Source: Leptolyngbya sp. CCY15150
GTDB taxonomy: Bacteria > Cyanobacteriota > Cyanobacteriia > RECH01
Assembly: GCF_016888135.1 (NCBI RefSeq)
Contig: NZ_JACSWB010000175.1
Span: 1-64,000 of the forward strand
Length of the DNA stretch: 64,000 bases
Direction: 5' to 3'
Part shown: piece by piece, positions 17,934-26,452 of the stretch
Layout of the letters: the number at the start of each line of letters is the position of its first letter
Position numbering within the stretch: position 1 is the first letter of the stretch
Program-made: the position numbers and the translations under genes
The notes under the pieces: generated by a model
Database searches by the model: none
The model's input: only the letters and a program-made list of their open reading frames with translations
Told to the model about the DNA's origin: nothing

Positions 17934-20468
17934 ATGACCGGTTCCTCTCACGGTATGCTCGCCAACCTATTTCAGGTGGACTCCACGGTGGACTTGACGG
18001 GCCAAATTAGGGATCTGCCTGTCCCCCAGTTCATGACGCTGCTGGAACAAATCACCACAGAGTTTGAGTATTTTCTCCAGGCGATCGAACTCATCAACAA
18101 CGAAAAGTTGGAGGTGATGCTCGAACGACTGCTGGATGCTTTTACCCACAAAATCGGGCAGATTTTGCAGGCTGAGCACACCACCATTTTTTTGGTGGAT
18201 GAAGAGAAGCAGCAGCTTTGGTGTAAGACGGCGAGCATTGACCAGCCTGGGGCTGAGCTGCGAGTGCCGATGAACACCGGCATCATTGGCCATGTGGCAT
18301 CTACGGGTGAACCGTTGAATATTCACGACGTCGATACCCATCCGTTATTTAACCGCGATACCGATCGCCACACCGGCCGCCAAACCCGTAACTTGCTCTG
18401 TATGCCGGTGCTGAACCGCAAAAGTCAGGTAGTGGCGGTGGTGCAGTTGGTGAATAAATCCAATGGCAAGCCGTTTACGGAGGTTGATCAGTCTCTGTTT
18501 GGTGAATTTGCGGCGTCCATTGGGGTGATTCTCGAAAGCTGCAATCTGTTTTACATTGCGGCGCGGAACCAACGGGGGGCAGCGGCCTTGCTGGAGGCGA
18601 CGGCATCCTTGGGGCAAAGTTTGAATCTAGATGACACCCTCAGCAAGGTGATGGATGAGGCGCGGGATCTGATGCAGGCCGATCGCAGCACCCTGTTTTT
18701 GATCGATCGCGATCGCCATGAACTGTGGTCGAAGGTGGCGGTGGCAGACGATCGCAACAATCGGGTGGAGATCCGCCTGCCAGCCAATCGCGGCATCGCG
18801 GGCTATGTGGCCTCCACAGGGGAAACCCTGAATATTCCCAACGCCTACGAAGACCCGCGCTTCGACCCTACAGTGGATCAAAGCACCGGCTACCATACCC
18901 GCAATATTCTCTGTATGCCCGTGTTTAACTCCAGCGGAGCGCTGATTGGAGTGACGCAGTTGATCAACAAAGATCAGGGTAGCTTCACGGGTTCCGATGA
19001 AGACTTCATGCGGGCGTTCAACATCCAGGCGGGCATTGCCCTCGAAAATGCCCAGCTATTTCAGAATATTCTGCTGGAAAAACAGTACCAGAAAGACATG
19101 CTGCAAAGCCTGTCCGATGCGGTCATTTCCACCGATATGGATGGGCGGATTGTCACCATTAACGAGGCGGCGCTAGAACTGTTGGGTTGTCTAATCCAGG
19201 GCAGCGAGGGGTGGCAGTGCCAAACCCTATGGACGCAGAATCTGGTGGGGCGGCCGGTGTGGTCGGTGGTGCCGGTGGAATCCTTGCAGATGCGGCTGGA
19301 AGATAGTTTGAACACCGGGGCCCGTCATTATGTGCCGGAGCAAACGCTGCATGTGGCGATCGCCTTCGATGAAGACGACCCCCTGCCGGTTCTGGCCGCT
19401 TGGGATCCTGAGCAAGAGGGATTTACCGCTTGGAGCATTGGCGAGGTGCTGGATCCAGAGGCTAGGGTGCAGCGTTTTGAGCGCAGCATTAACCTCACGG
19501 TGAATCCCTTGACCAATCCCACCGGCAGCGTGCGCGGTGGGTTGGTCGTCCTAGAAGACATCAGCAGCGAAAAGCGGATGAAGACCACCCTCTATCGCTA
19601 CATGAACCCCGAGGTGGCAGAACAGGTGATTGCCATTGGGGAAGATGCCCTGATGGAAGGAGAGCGTCGGGAGGTGACGATTCTCTTTTCCGATATTCGT
19701 GGCTATACCTCGATTACCGAATCCATGGAAGCAGCGGAGGTGGTCTCGCTGCTGAATAGCTACTTTGAGACCATGGTGGAGGCGGTGTTTAACTACAAGG
19801 GCACCCTGGATAAATTTATCGGCGATGCCCTCATGGCCGTTTTTGGGGCACCGCTTACCCTAGAAACCCATGCTTGGAAGGCGGTGCAGTCGGCGTTAGA
19901 CATGCGCCATCGCCTAGAGCTTTTCAACACTGAACGGCATCGCAGCGGCGATCGCGAACTGCACATTGGCATCGGTCTCAGCTCCGGGGAAGTGGTTTGC
20001 GGCAACATTGGCTCCAAGAAGCGCATGGACTACACCGTGATTGGCGATGGTGTAGACATCAGCTCGCGTCTCGAAGGCGTGACGAAAATCTATGGCAACT
20101 GGGATCAGAGCTGCAACATCATCATCAGCGAGTTCACCTATGGCGAATGCCACGACAAAATTTGGGTGCGGGAACTCGATCGCATTCGGGTGAAAGGTAA
20201 GGAGCGATCGCTGACTATCTATGAACTCCTAGGCAATCGCCAAGCGGTTTTCACACCAACCCAACATCAATTTTTAGAGCATTATCTCGCCGGTCGGCAA
20301 GCCTATGGCGATCGCCAGTTTGACCAGGCCCTGAAGCAGTTTGAGCAAGCGAAGACCATCTGTCCGGGCGATCGCGCCACCCATCTACACCTAGAGCGAT
20401 CGCTCCTCTATCTCCAGAACCCTCCCCATGACGACTGGGACGGCGTGCATACCCTCACCAGCAAGTAA
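17934..20468 (+). CDS. cyaB: CyaB1-type adenylate cyclase (GAF-GAF-PAS-cyclase)
   Basis: 844 residues: tandem GAF domains (about 65-205 and 235-385), PAS (about 390-545), class III cyclase (about 565-750) and a short TPR-like tail, the order of Anabaena CyaB1. The GAF-B cyclic-nucleotide NKFDE motif is complete (Asn345, Lys346, Phe351, Asp355, Glu356), predicting cAMP binding and autoactivation; in GAF-A the last Glu is Gln186. The cyclase has Asp587 and Asp631 for metal, Lys627 and Thr701 for adenine, Arg712 for the transition state. The usual Asn two turns before Arg is Asp708 (DGVDISSR), an odd change. No transmembrane segment, so it is soluble. Monocistronic. Confidence 0.9.
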   Translation: MTGSSHGMLANLFQVDSTVDLTGQIRDLPVPQFMTLLEQITTEFEYFLQAIELINNEKLEVMLERLLDAFTHKIGQILQAEHTTIFLVDEEKQQLWCKTASIDQPGAELRVPMNTGIIGHVASTGEPLNIHDVDTHPLFNRDTDRHTGRQTRNLLCMPVLNRKSQVVAVVQLVNKSNGKPFTEVDQSLFGEFAASIGVILESCNLFYIAARNQRGAAALLEATASLGQSLNLDDTLSKVMDEARDLMQADRSTLFLIDRDRHELWSKVAVADDRNNRVEIRLPANRGIAGYVASTGETLNIPNAYEDPRFDPTVDQSTGYHTRNILCMPVFNSSGALIGVTQLINKDQGSFTGSDEDFMRAFNIQAGIALENAQLFQNILLEKQYQKDMLQSLSDAVISTDMDGRIVTINEAALELLGCLIQGSEGWQCQTLWTQNLVGRPVWSVVPVESLQMRLEDSLNTGARHYVPEQTLHVAIAFDEDDPLPVLAAWDPEQEGFTAWSIGEVLDPEARVQRFERSINLTVNPLTNPTGSVRGGLVVLEDISSEKRMKTTLYRYMNPEVAEQVIAIGEDALMEGERREVTILFSDIRGYTSITESMEAAEVVSLLNSYFETMVEAVFNYKGTLDKFIGDALMAVFGAPLTLETHAWKAVQSALDMRHRLELFNTERHRSGDRELHIGIGLSSGEVVCGNIGSKKRMDYTVIGDGVDISSRLEGVTKIYGNWDQSCNIIISEFTYGECHDKIWVRELDRIRVKGKERSLTIYELLGNRQAVFTPTQHQFLEHYLAGRQAYGDRQFDQALKQFEQAKTICPGDRATHLHLERSLLYLQNPPHDDWDGVHTLTSK

Positions 20469-20793
20469 TAGCAAATCCGATGGAGTCCTAGATGGAGTCC
20501 TAGTCCCAGCATGATCATAGGCACGTGGCGGATCACTACGGATCAATGCGGATCAATGCGGATGATGCCGCCGTCACGACGAATACCTGAGTTGACCTGT
20601 ACAACGGGTCAGATTGCAAACCTAGCAGATTTCCAAACCATCTTCGCTAGAATTGCAATAGCCTTGAGGTTTGCAGGTCGCATTCTCAGAGCAGACCCTA
20701 GACCCTAGCCACTGCCAACATCCGGCCGTTGATAGCATCCAAGGCACCGATGGGTTCCCCCATGGCTTCCTTGATCCCTGTGATAGTTCCTAC
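20469..20793. other. Spacer with short tandem repeats
   Basis: A 12-bp unit gatggagtccta is duplicated at about 20479-20502, and a 10-bp unit gcggatcaat is repeated at about 20528-20562. The frame upstream of lepB is open from 20671 but shows no signal-peptidase similarity before the ATG at 20794, so I treat it as non-coding. Confidence 0.5.
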
Positions 20794-21420
20794 ATGTTGC
20801 CTATGAAGTCTGTGCGTCGCGATCGCTCCACTCCCCCCTCTCAAGGTCCATCCAATCCTTGGGGAGAAGTCTTGAAGGTGGTGGGGCTAAGTTTATTTAT
20901 GTCTCTGGGTATCCGACACTTCATTGCCGAAGCTCGCTATATTCCCACCGAGTCGATGGTGCCCACCCTGCAAGTTAACGATCACCTAGTGGTCGAAAAA
21001 CTCAGCTATCGCTTCCAGGATCCAGCTCGGGGTGATGTGGTAGTCTTCATGCCTCGGGAAGATTTGCAGGCACAAAACCCAGACTTTCGCTTTGCCTTCA
21101 TCAAACGGGTGATTGGCTTGCCCGGCGAGACCGTTCAGGTGATCCATGGTCAGGTGTTGATCAATGGAGAACCCTTAGACGAACCCTACATTGCTGCCGA
21201 GCCGACCTATGTTTGGGGCCCGGCCGTGGTGCCAGACGATGCCTACCTGGTGTTGGGCGACAATCGCAACAATAGTTTAGACAGCCACTTCTGGGGCTAT
21301 GTACCTCGGGAGACGATTATCGGACGTGCAGCGGTGCGGTTTTGGCCACCCAATCGCCTAGGAGCTGTCACTCCAGCCCTGCTCTACCAAGAGAACGACA
21401 ACCAGCAGCTTGGAGACTAA
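20794..21420 (+). CDS. lepB: Signal peptidase I, first paralogue
   Basis: 208 residues from the ATG at 20794, the last reasonable start before conserved sequence. One N-terminal membrane anchor (about 25-45), then catalytic Ser54 in PTESMVPTL and general-base Lys104 in FIKRVIGLPG, plus box E GDNRNNSLDSHFWG. It cleaves signal peptides from proteins exported across the plasma or thylakoid membrane. Followed 93 bp later by a second copy in the same direction. Cyanobacteria commonly keep two enzymes. Confidence 0.94.
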   Translation: MLPMKSVRRDRSTPPSQGPSNPWGEVLKVVGLSLFMSLGIRHFIAEARYIPTESMVPTLQVNDHLVVEKLSYRFQDPARGDVVVFMPREDLQAQNPDFRFAFIKRVIGLPGETVQVIHGQVLINGEPLDEPYIAAEPTYVWGPAVVPDDAYLVLGDNRNNSLDSHFWGYVPRETIIGRAAVRFWPPNRLGAVTPALLYQENDNQQLGD

Positions 21421-21513
21421 GGAGATTGGCAACAGCGATCGCTTGCTCCGAAGCAGGTCGCAGTCTAGAATCAAATGCCGGATGCACCCATGCCCTATCA
21501 CCGGACAACTTGA

Positions 21514-22188
21514 ATGAGTGAACGACCTAAACCCATAAGTCCTGATTCCCATAGCATCTCCCATGAGACCGAAGAAGACGGATGGGTCGAATGGGTAAAA
21601 ATCTTTGGTGTGAGCATCGTGCTAGCCTTCGGCATTCGTTATTTCATTGCTGAAGCGCGCTATATTCCCACTGAGTCTATGCTGCCAACGCTGCAGGTCA
21701 ACGATCGGTTAATTATTGAAAAAATTTCCTACCGGTTTCGTCCACCCCTACGGGGCGAAATTATTGTCTTTAGTCCTCCCGAGGGCCTGCAGCGGCAACA
21801 GCCTGACTTTCATGATGCCCTGATCAAGCGGGTGGTTGGGCTACCGGGCGACAGCGTCACTATTACGAACGGGCGCGTCTATGTGAATGACCTGCCGATT
21901 GCGGAGCAATACATTGCTGAGGCACCTAACTATGAATGGGGCCCGGTGACCATTCCTGAAGAGTCGTACTTTGTGCTTGGTGACAACCGCAATCGCAGCA
22001 ACGATAGCCATTTTTGGGGCTATGTTCACGAAGATGACATCATTGGGCGGGCGGTCGTGCGCTTTTGGCCCCTCAAACGGATCGGGGGCATTAACCCTGT
22101 GCCGCTCTATCCTGATCAAAGCTATGGGAGCGATCGCCCTTGGGTGGCGGCGTTACCCCTCGGTCAAGGCTTTCATCTGTCCCTGTAG
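21514..22188 (+). CDS. lepB: Signal peptidase I, second paralogue
   Basis: 224 residues, clearly a duplicate of the preceding gene: the FIAEARYIPTESM block, Ser55 and Lys105, and GDNRNRSNDSHFWG are shared, while the N-terminal 25 residues and C-terminus differ. One N-terminal membrane anchor. The two enzymes may divide plasma-membrane and thylakoid-lumen substrates, as reported for Synechocystis LepB1 and LepB2; which is which cannot be told here. Convergent with the pyrC-like gene 20 bp away. Confidence 0.93.
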   Translation: MSERPKPISPDSHSISHETEEDGWVEWVKIFGVSIVLAFGIRYFIAEARYIPTESMLPTLQVNDRLIIEKISYRFRPPLRGEIIVFSPPEGLQRQQPDFHDALIKRVVGLPGDSVTITNGRVYVNDLPIAEQYIAEAPNYEWGPVTIPEESYFVLGDNRNRSNDSHFWGYVHEDDIIGRAVVRFWPLKRIGGINPVPLYPDQSYGSDRPWVAALPLGQGFHLSL

Positions 22189-22208
22189 TTGGTTTCTGTA
22201 GGTAGTCT

Positions 22209-23480
22209 CTACAGTTCGTCCATCAGTTGCGTCCAAGGAATGACCCGACCACGCAGCGATCGCCCTAGGTACGGCGTGTTGTGCGATCGCGACTGGAGGG
22301 TTTGTCGGGTCACCGTCCAGTCGGCATGGGGATCAAACAGGGTTAGCTCTGCAGACTGCCCCACGGCGATCTGGGGCGGTTCTTGCTGGAGGAAGAGAGC
22401 CGGGTGAGTACTCAAGCAGCTCCACAGGGTCAGGGCATCCCACTGCCCCGTTGCCACAAAGGCCTCCCACAGTAGGGGTAGGGCCAGCTCTAGTCCGATG
22501 GCTCCAGGCGGCGCTTCATTGAAGGCAACGGTCTTATCTTCGTAGGTGTGGGGCGTATGATCGACGGCGATCGCATCGAGCACCCCCGTGGCGATCGCCT
22601 GGACGAGGGCCGCTCGATCCGCTGGAGTACCCAAGGGTGGATCTAGCCGGAGGTTGGGATCATAGTGCTCCAAATCTGCCGTCGTCCAAAGCAGGTGCAT
22701 CCAGGTTGTGCTGGCCGTGATGGGTAAGCCGCGCTGCTTGCCCTGCTGGATCAGCTCCACACTGCGGGCCGTGGAAATCCGCATGACATGCACCGGTGAA
22801 GACTCTGGCGTTAAACATTCCAGCACCGCCGCGATCGCTGCCGTTTCCGCCATGGCCGGATGACCGGGAAGTCCCAGACGAATCGAGTCCTGTCCTTCTC
22901 GGGCCGTGCCGCCGTAGGAAAGAGAGCGATCGCAGCACCATAGCGCCAAGGGTTTTCCATAGGGCGTCAGATAGTCGAGCAAACGATGCAGCAGGTTCAG
23001 TTGGGCGATGGGTTGGCCATCGGTAAAGCCCACCACCCCCGCCTCTGCCAACTCGGCCAGCTCGGCCATGCGATCGCCCTGGAGTCCTTGGGTTAAAGCC
23101 CCCCACAGCTCAACGCGCACCGCGCTAGCACAGGTTTGCAGCCGCGATCGCAGCCAGGTGACCATGGCGGGGTTATCCATGGGCGGTTGCATGTGAGGCA
23201 AGAGCGTCAGCCGGGTAAATCCCCCAGCCTCGGCGGACTTGAGCAACGACTCCAATGTCTCCCGCGCCTCATACCCCGGCTCACCGCTGGTGCTGTAGAG
23301 ATCCATCAATCCTGGGCCCATGACCAGACCGGAGCGCTTGTCAATCACGGTGTCCGCCGGTGCATCGATGGCGGGCGCGATCGCTTGGACAATCCCGTCT
23401 TGAACCAGTACATCCGCTACGCTATCCGTTTGGCGAATGGGATCGAGAAGACGCACGGCTGGCAACAGGACAGTAGTCAT
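22209..23480 (-). CDS. pyrC: Dihydroorotase (PyrC-like), degenerate metal site
   Basis: 423 residues aligned by eye with type I dihydroorotases of the amidohydrolase superfamily: GPGLMDL strand 1, DNPAMV, VHVMRISTARSVEL, the LRLDPPLGTPADRAAL block and AVDHTPHTYEDK with the strand-8 Asp. Yet the metal-binding HxH after strand 1 is Tyr62-Ser-Thr64 (DLYSTSGEPG), the following substrate Arg is Gly, and the PHHL motif reads WMHL. If these residues are needed, it may be a non-catalytic partner of aspartate transcarbamoylase or a divergent enzyme. A strong hairpin with T-run lies upstream at 23660-23729. Confidence 0.8.
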   Translation of the reverse strand: MTTVLLPAVRLLDPIRQTDSVADVLVQDGIVQAIAPAIDAPADTVIDKRSGLVMGPGLMDLYSTSGEPGYEARETLESLLKSAEAGGFTRLTLLPHMQPPMDNPAMVTWLRSRLQTCASAVRVELWGALTQGLQGDRMAELAELAEAGVVGFTDGQPIAQLNLLHRLLDYLTPYGKPLALWCCDRSLSYGGTAREGQDSIRLGLPGHPAMAETAAIAAVLECLTPESSPVHVMRISTARSVELIQQGKQRGLPITASTTWMHLLWTTADLEHYDPNLRLDPPLGTPADRAALVQAIATGVLDAIAVDHTPHTYEDKTVAFNEAPPGAIGLELALPLLWEAFVATGQWDALTLWSCLSTHPALFLQQEPPQIAVGQSAELTLFDPHADWTVTRQTLQSRSHNTPYLGRSLRGRVIPWTQLMDEL

Positions 23481-24077
23481 AGCTGAATTTCACCGGGAAA
23501 ATGCAAGTGGGGCGATCGCCCGCTACTTACTCTATCAAGACCTGGGTAGCTCGATAATGGTGAATTCAAGAATGGTGAAATAGCTCTGCAGGTCGGTTTA
23601 TAGACCCAACCTGCCCCATCAAACGCTCAGACCAAAAACTAGACAACCAAAAACTAGACAAAAAAAAGGAGCAGTTCGAATTGCTGGTTCCTCGACGAGA
23701 TAATCTCAACGAGGGCAATCCCTGCTCCTCCCTTGCATTCATTCACCTGATGACTTAACCGTATCAAGGGGATGTGTCAACCGTTTGTGATTGACATGAA
23801 CTTGATGTGACAAATTGTCGTCGGTGAGTCAAACTAAGGCGAATAGCTGATGAAATCAAGGCTAGGGCGATCGCAGTCTTCAAGATGGGGATCGCTAAGA
23901 CTCCATATCTTTGGAATATGACTGTCATATCTCCGCCACATAGGTCTCTTAGGCTAATGATGAAAGCCTAGGATGTCCCTATTACCCCAGTCTGCACTCA
24001 TTCAGCCGTGGGATGAAAGGGTCTAGGTGGACTTGCGATCGCCGGCGTTGCGTCGGGTATAGAACAGGAGATTGGTC
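23481..24077. other. Divergent spacer between pyrC and htrA
   Basis: A 600-bp gap with divergent promoters. It holds the hairpin at 23660-23729 and, at 24066-24070, the ribosome site aggag of the HtrA gene. No coding frame is supported; a small RNA transcribed leftward from about 23.75-24.0 kb is possible. Confidence 0.4.
23660..23729 (-). terminator. Long segmented hairpin with T8 on the minus strand
   Basis: Four nested pairings: aggagcag 23667-23674 with ctgctcct 23722-23729; attgc 23680-23684 with gcaat 23715-23719; cctcg 23690-23694 with cgagg 23710-23714; gaga 23697-23700 with tctc 23704-23707, closed by a small loop. Eight A residues at 23660-23667 become a U-run directly after the stem on the minus strand. 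This is an intrinsic terminator shape, sited about 180 nt upstream of the pyrC start on the same strand, so it may be a leader attenuator or the end of an unannotated small RNA. Confidence 0.62.
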
Positions 24078-25361
24078 ATGGCACAACACAAACCACAGTG
24101 GACAGATTTATCTTCATTATCACCGTCATCTCGGGGTGCGTCGCTGGCTCGCATTGGATTATATGTTCTACTAACCGTTGTAGGTACGTCTAGTGTCGTT
24201 TTGGTCGATCGTTGGCTAGCAGCCACCCCCGAGCGGGCTAGTTCATCGCCGCCGATAGAATTAACAGAGGTCAGAAGCGATCGCCCTACACCGGAACCCG
24301 TCCTGGGTACGTCGGGGCAGGTCTTGGCAGATCGCGGAGATAGCTTCATTGCCGATGTCGTCGATGAGGTGGGGCCGGCGGTGGTGCGCATTGATGCCCA
24401 GCGGCGCATGGCCGTCTTACCCGGCGGAGTTGACGATCCGGCGCTACGACGATTTTTTGGCAGTAGCGGCTCTCCCAATATGTCTCCCAACATGGGACAG
24501 ATGACCGATGGCGTTGGCTCAGGCTTTATCTTGGCGGATGATGGTTTGGTGATCACCAATGCCCATGTCATTGATGGAGCCGATCGGGTCACCGTTACCC
24601 TGCGGGATGGACGAGAATTTGAAGGCGAAGTGGTGGGACAGGATCCGGTCACGGATGTGGCGGTGATTCGCATTAGCGCTAGCAACTTGCCGATTGTGCG
24701 CTTGGGAGATGCCGAGGAGATCCGTCCTGGGGAATGGGCGATCGCCATTGGCAACCCCCTCGGGCTAGACAATACGGTCACCGCTGGCATCATCAGCGCC
24801 ACGGGACGCAGCAGCGCCGATGTCCGCATCCCCGATAAGCAAGTGAGCTTTATTCAAACCGATGCTGCCATTAATCCCGGCAACTCCGGCGGGCCGCTGT
24901 TGAACGATCGCGGCCAGGTGATCGGCATGAATACGGCGATCATTGGTGGGGCGCAGGGTCTAGGTTTTGCGATTCCCATCAACGTGGTGCAGGATATTGC
25001 CAACCAGCTCATTACGAACGGTCGCGTCCAGCATCCCTATCTGGGCATTCGCATGGTGGAGCTGACTGAGGATGTGAAGCAAGAGCTGAATGCGAATCTC
25101 AACCGCGCCCAGCAACTCGACATCGATCAGGGTGTGGTGGTGGTAGAGGTTGCGCCGGGCTCCCCTGCATCCCTAGGCGGCCTGCAAGCTGGAGATGTGA
25201 TTCAGGAGATTAACGGGGAGGCGATCGCCACCGGTCAAGATATTCAAGACGTGGTGCGGAGTAGTAATGTGGGCGATCGCCTACAGATCAGCCTATGGCG
25301 TGAGGGTGATACCCAATCTTTGACGGTGCAAACGGGAGAATTTCCGTCGCAGATGCGCTAA
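24078..25361 (+). CDS. HtrA/Deg family trypsin-like protease with PDZ
   Basis: 427 residues from the ATG at 24078, which has aggag at 24066-24070; a TTG six bases earlier is less likely. An N-terminal membrane anchor (about 25-46) is followed by a protease domain with His163 (NAHVIDGA), Asp193 (VTDVAVIRI) and Ser270 (NPGNSGGPLL), then one PDZ domain (about 325-420, GVVVVEVAPGSPA, GDVIQEING). The family HhoA/HhoB/HtrA degrades or refolds damaged proteins in the periplasm or lumen; which paralogue this is cannot be settled. Confidence 0.93.
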   Translation: MAQHKPQWTDLSSLSPSSRGASLARIGLYVLLTVVGTSSVVLVDRWLAATPERASSSPPIELTEVRSDRPTPEPVLGTSGQVLADRGDSFIADVVDEVGPAVVRIDAQRRMAVLPGGVDDPALRRFFGSSGSPNMSPNMGQMTDGVGSGFILADDGLVITNAHVIDGADRVTVTLRDGREFEGEVVGQDPVTDVAVIRISASNLPIVRLGDAEEIRPGEWAIAIGNPLGLDNTVTAGIISATGRSSADVRIPDKQVSFIQTDAAINPGNSGGPLLNDRGQVIGMNTAIIGGAQGLGFAIPINVVQDIANQLITNGRVQHPYLGIRMVELTEDVKQELNANLNRAQQLDIDQGVVVVEVAPGSPASLGGLQAGDVIQEINGEAIATGQDIQDVVRSSNVGDRLQISLWREGDTQSLTVQTGEFPSQMR

Positions 25362-25477
25362 GGATTGCCCTAGGACGGTTGCTTATCACCAAAGTCTTGG
25401 CCATGAGCAAAGCCCGGCGACGGATCTTGGTAGAATAGGCGGCGATCGCTTCTCCTCACACCCCTTTAGAGATTGCT

Positions 25478-26335
25478 ATGACCACTGCCCCCATCGCGTC
25501 CCACCGTCCTACTGGATGGCACGGGCAGTTGCACCTGAGCTTTGACACCGACGACACCGGGCGCACCTACCTGGCCCATCGCCACGCCCGCGCTCCCTAC
25601 AAAATTCAACGCCCCTTTTACCCAGAGGATGGGGTTTGCCATGGCGTCATGCTGCACACGGCAGGCGGCATCGTCGGGGGCGATCGCTTATCCACGACGG
25701 TAGATCTAGCGCCTCACACCCATGCCCTCCTGACCACGGCGGCAGCCAACAAGCTCTACGGCAGCGCTGGCGAAACCGCGACCCAGTCTGTCACCCTAAA
25801 CCTAGGAGCCGGAGCCTGGCTAGAATGGCTGCCCCAAGAGCTGATCGTCTTCCAAGGAGGACGGCTGCATCAAACCATCCGGGTTGAGCTAGGGGATCAG
25901 GCTCTATGGCTAGGCTGGGAGATCACGCGCTTTGGTCGCACCGCCCGCCAAGAAACCTTCACCGAGGGCGAATGGCGATCGCATACGGAAGTGTGGCAGC
26001 AGGGCAAACCCCTGTGGATCGATCCCCAATGGCTACCGGCCAATGCTGACCTGCTCACCAGCCCCCACGGTCTAGCGGGCTATCCCGTCGTCGGTAGTTT
26101 TGCCATCCTGGGGCGATCGCCCCAGCCGGAGCAGCTAGAACGGGCGCGATCGCTCTGGACTGAGATCAACCAGCCTGGGGATGCCGGGGTGACCCAACTG
26201 CAGTCGGGCTACCTCTGTCGCTACCGTGGCCCCGCTTCAAGTACCGCCCGCCGCTGGTTTACCCAGGTCTGGCAGGATGTTCGCCAAACGTGGGGCGATC
26301 GCCCTCCCTGTAGTCCACGGGTTTGGCCTCGCTAG
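25478..26335 (+). CDS. ureD: Urease accessory protein UreD
   Basis: 285 residues with family marks KIQRPFYPEDGVCH, LHTAGGIVGGDRL, ANKLYGS, LGAGAWLEWLPQELIVFQGG and ITRFGRTARQE. UreD binds urease apoprotein and, with UreF and UreG, delivers nickel to the active site. It stands alone here; ureC lies 35 kb away and no other urease genes are in the window, so the urease genes are dispersed at least in part. ureA/B directly after ureD are absent, unlike many bacteria. Confidence 0.92.
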   Translation: MTTAPIASHRPTGWHGQLHLSFDTDDTGRTYLAHRHARAPYKIQRPFYPEDGVCHGVMLHTAGGIVGGDRLSTTVDLAPHTHALLTTAAANKLYGSAGETATQSVTLNLGAGAWLEWLPQELIVFQGGRLHQTIRVELGDQALWLGWEITRFGRTARQETFTEGEWRSHTEVWQQGKPLWIDPQWLPANADLLTSPHGLAGYPVVGSFAILGRSPQPEQLERARSLWTEINQPGDAGVTQLQSGYLCRYRGPASSTARRWFTQVWQDVRQTWGDRPPCSPRVWPR

Positions 26336-26452
26336 CCAATTAGCCGATCGAGACGCCCCTCACCCCTTAGAATTGAGAAAGAAGACTTGAGAAAGACGCG
26401 CTTCTGTTGTGGAAGCGATCGCCTGTTGTAGACCCTAACCCTAGCCTGACGT

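Noticed and set aside
22660-23106. 148-codon frame in the same strand as pyrC but shifted
   Set aside because: Arg/Gly-rich out-of-frame product; the pyrC frame is uninterrupted.
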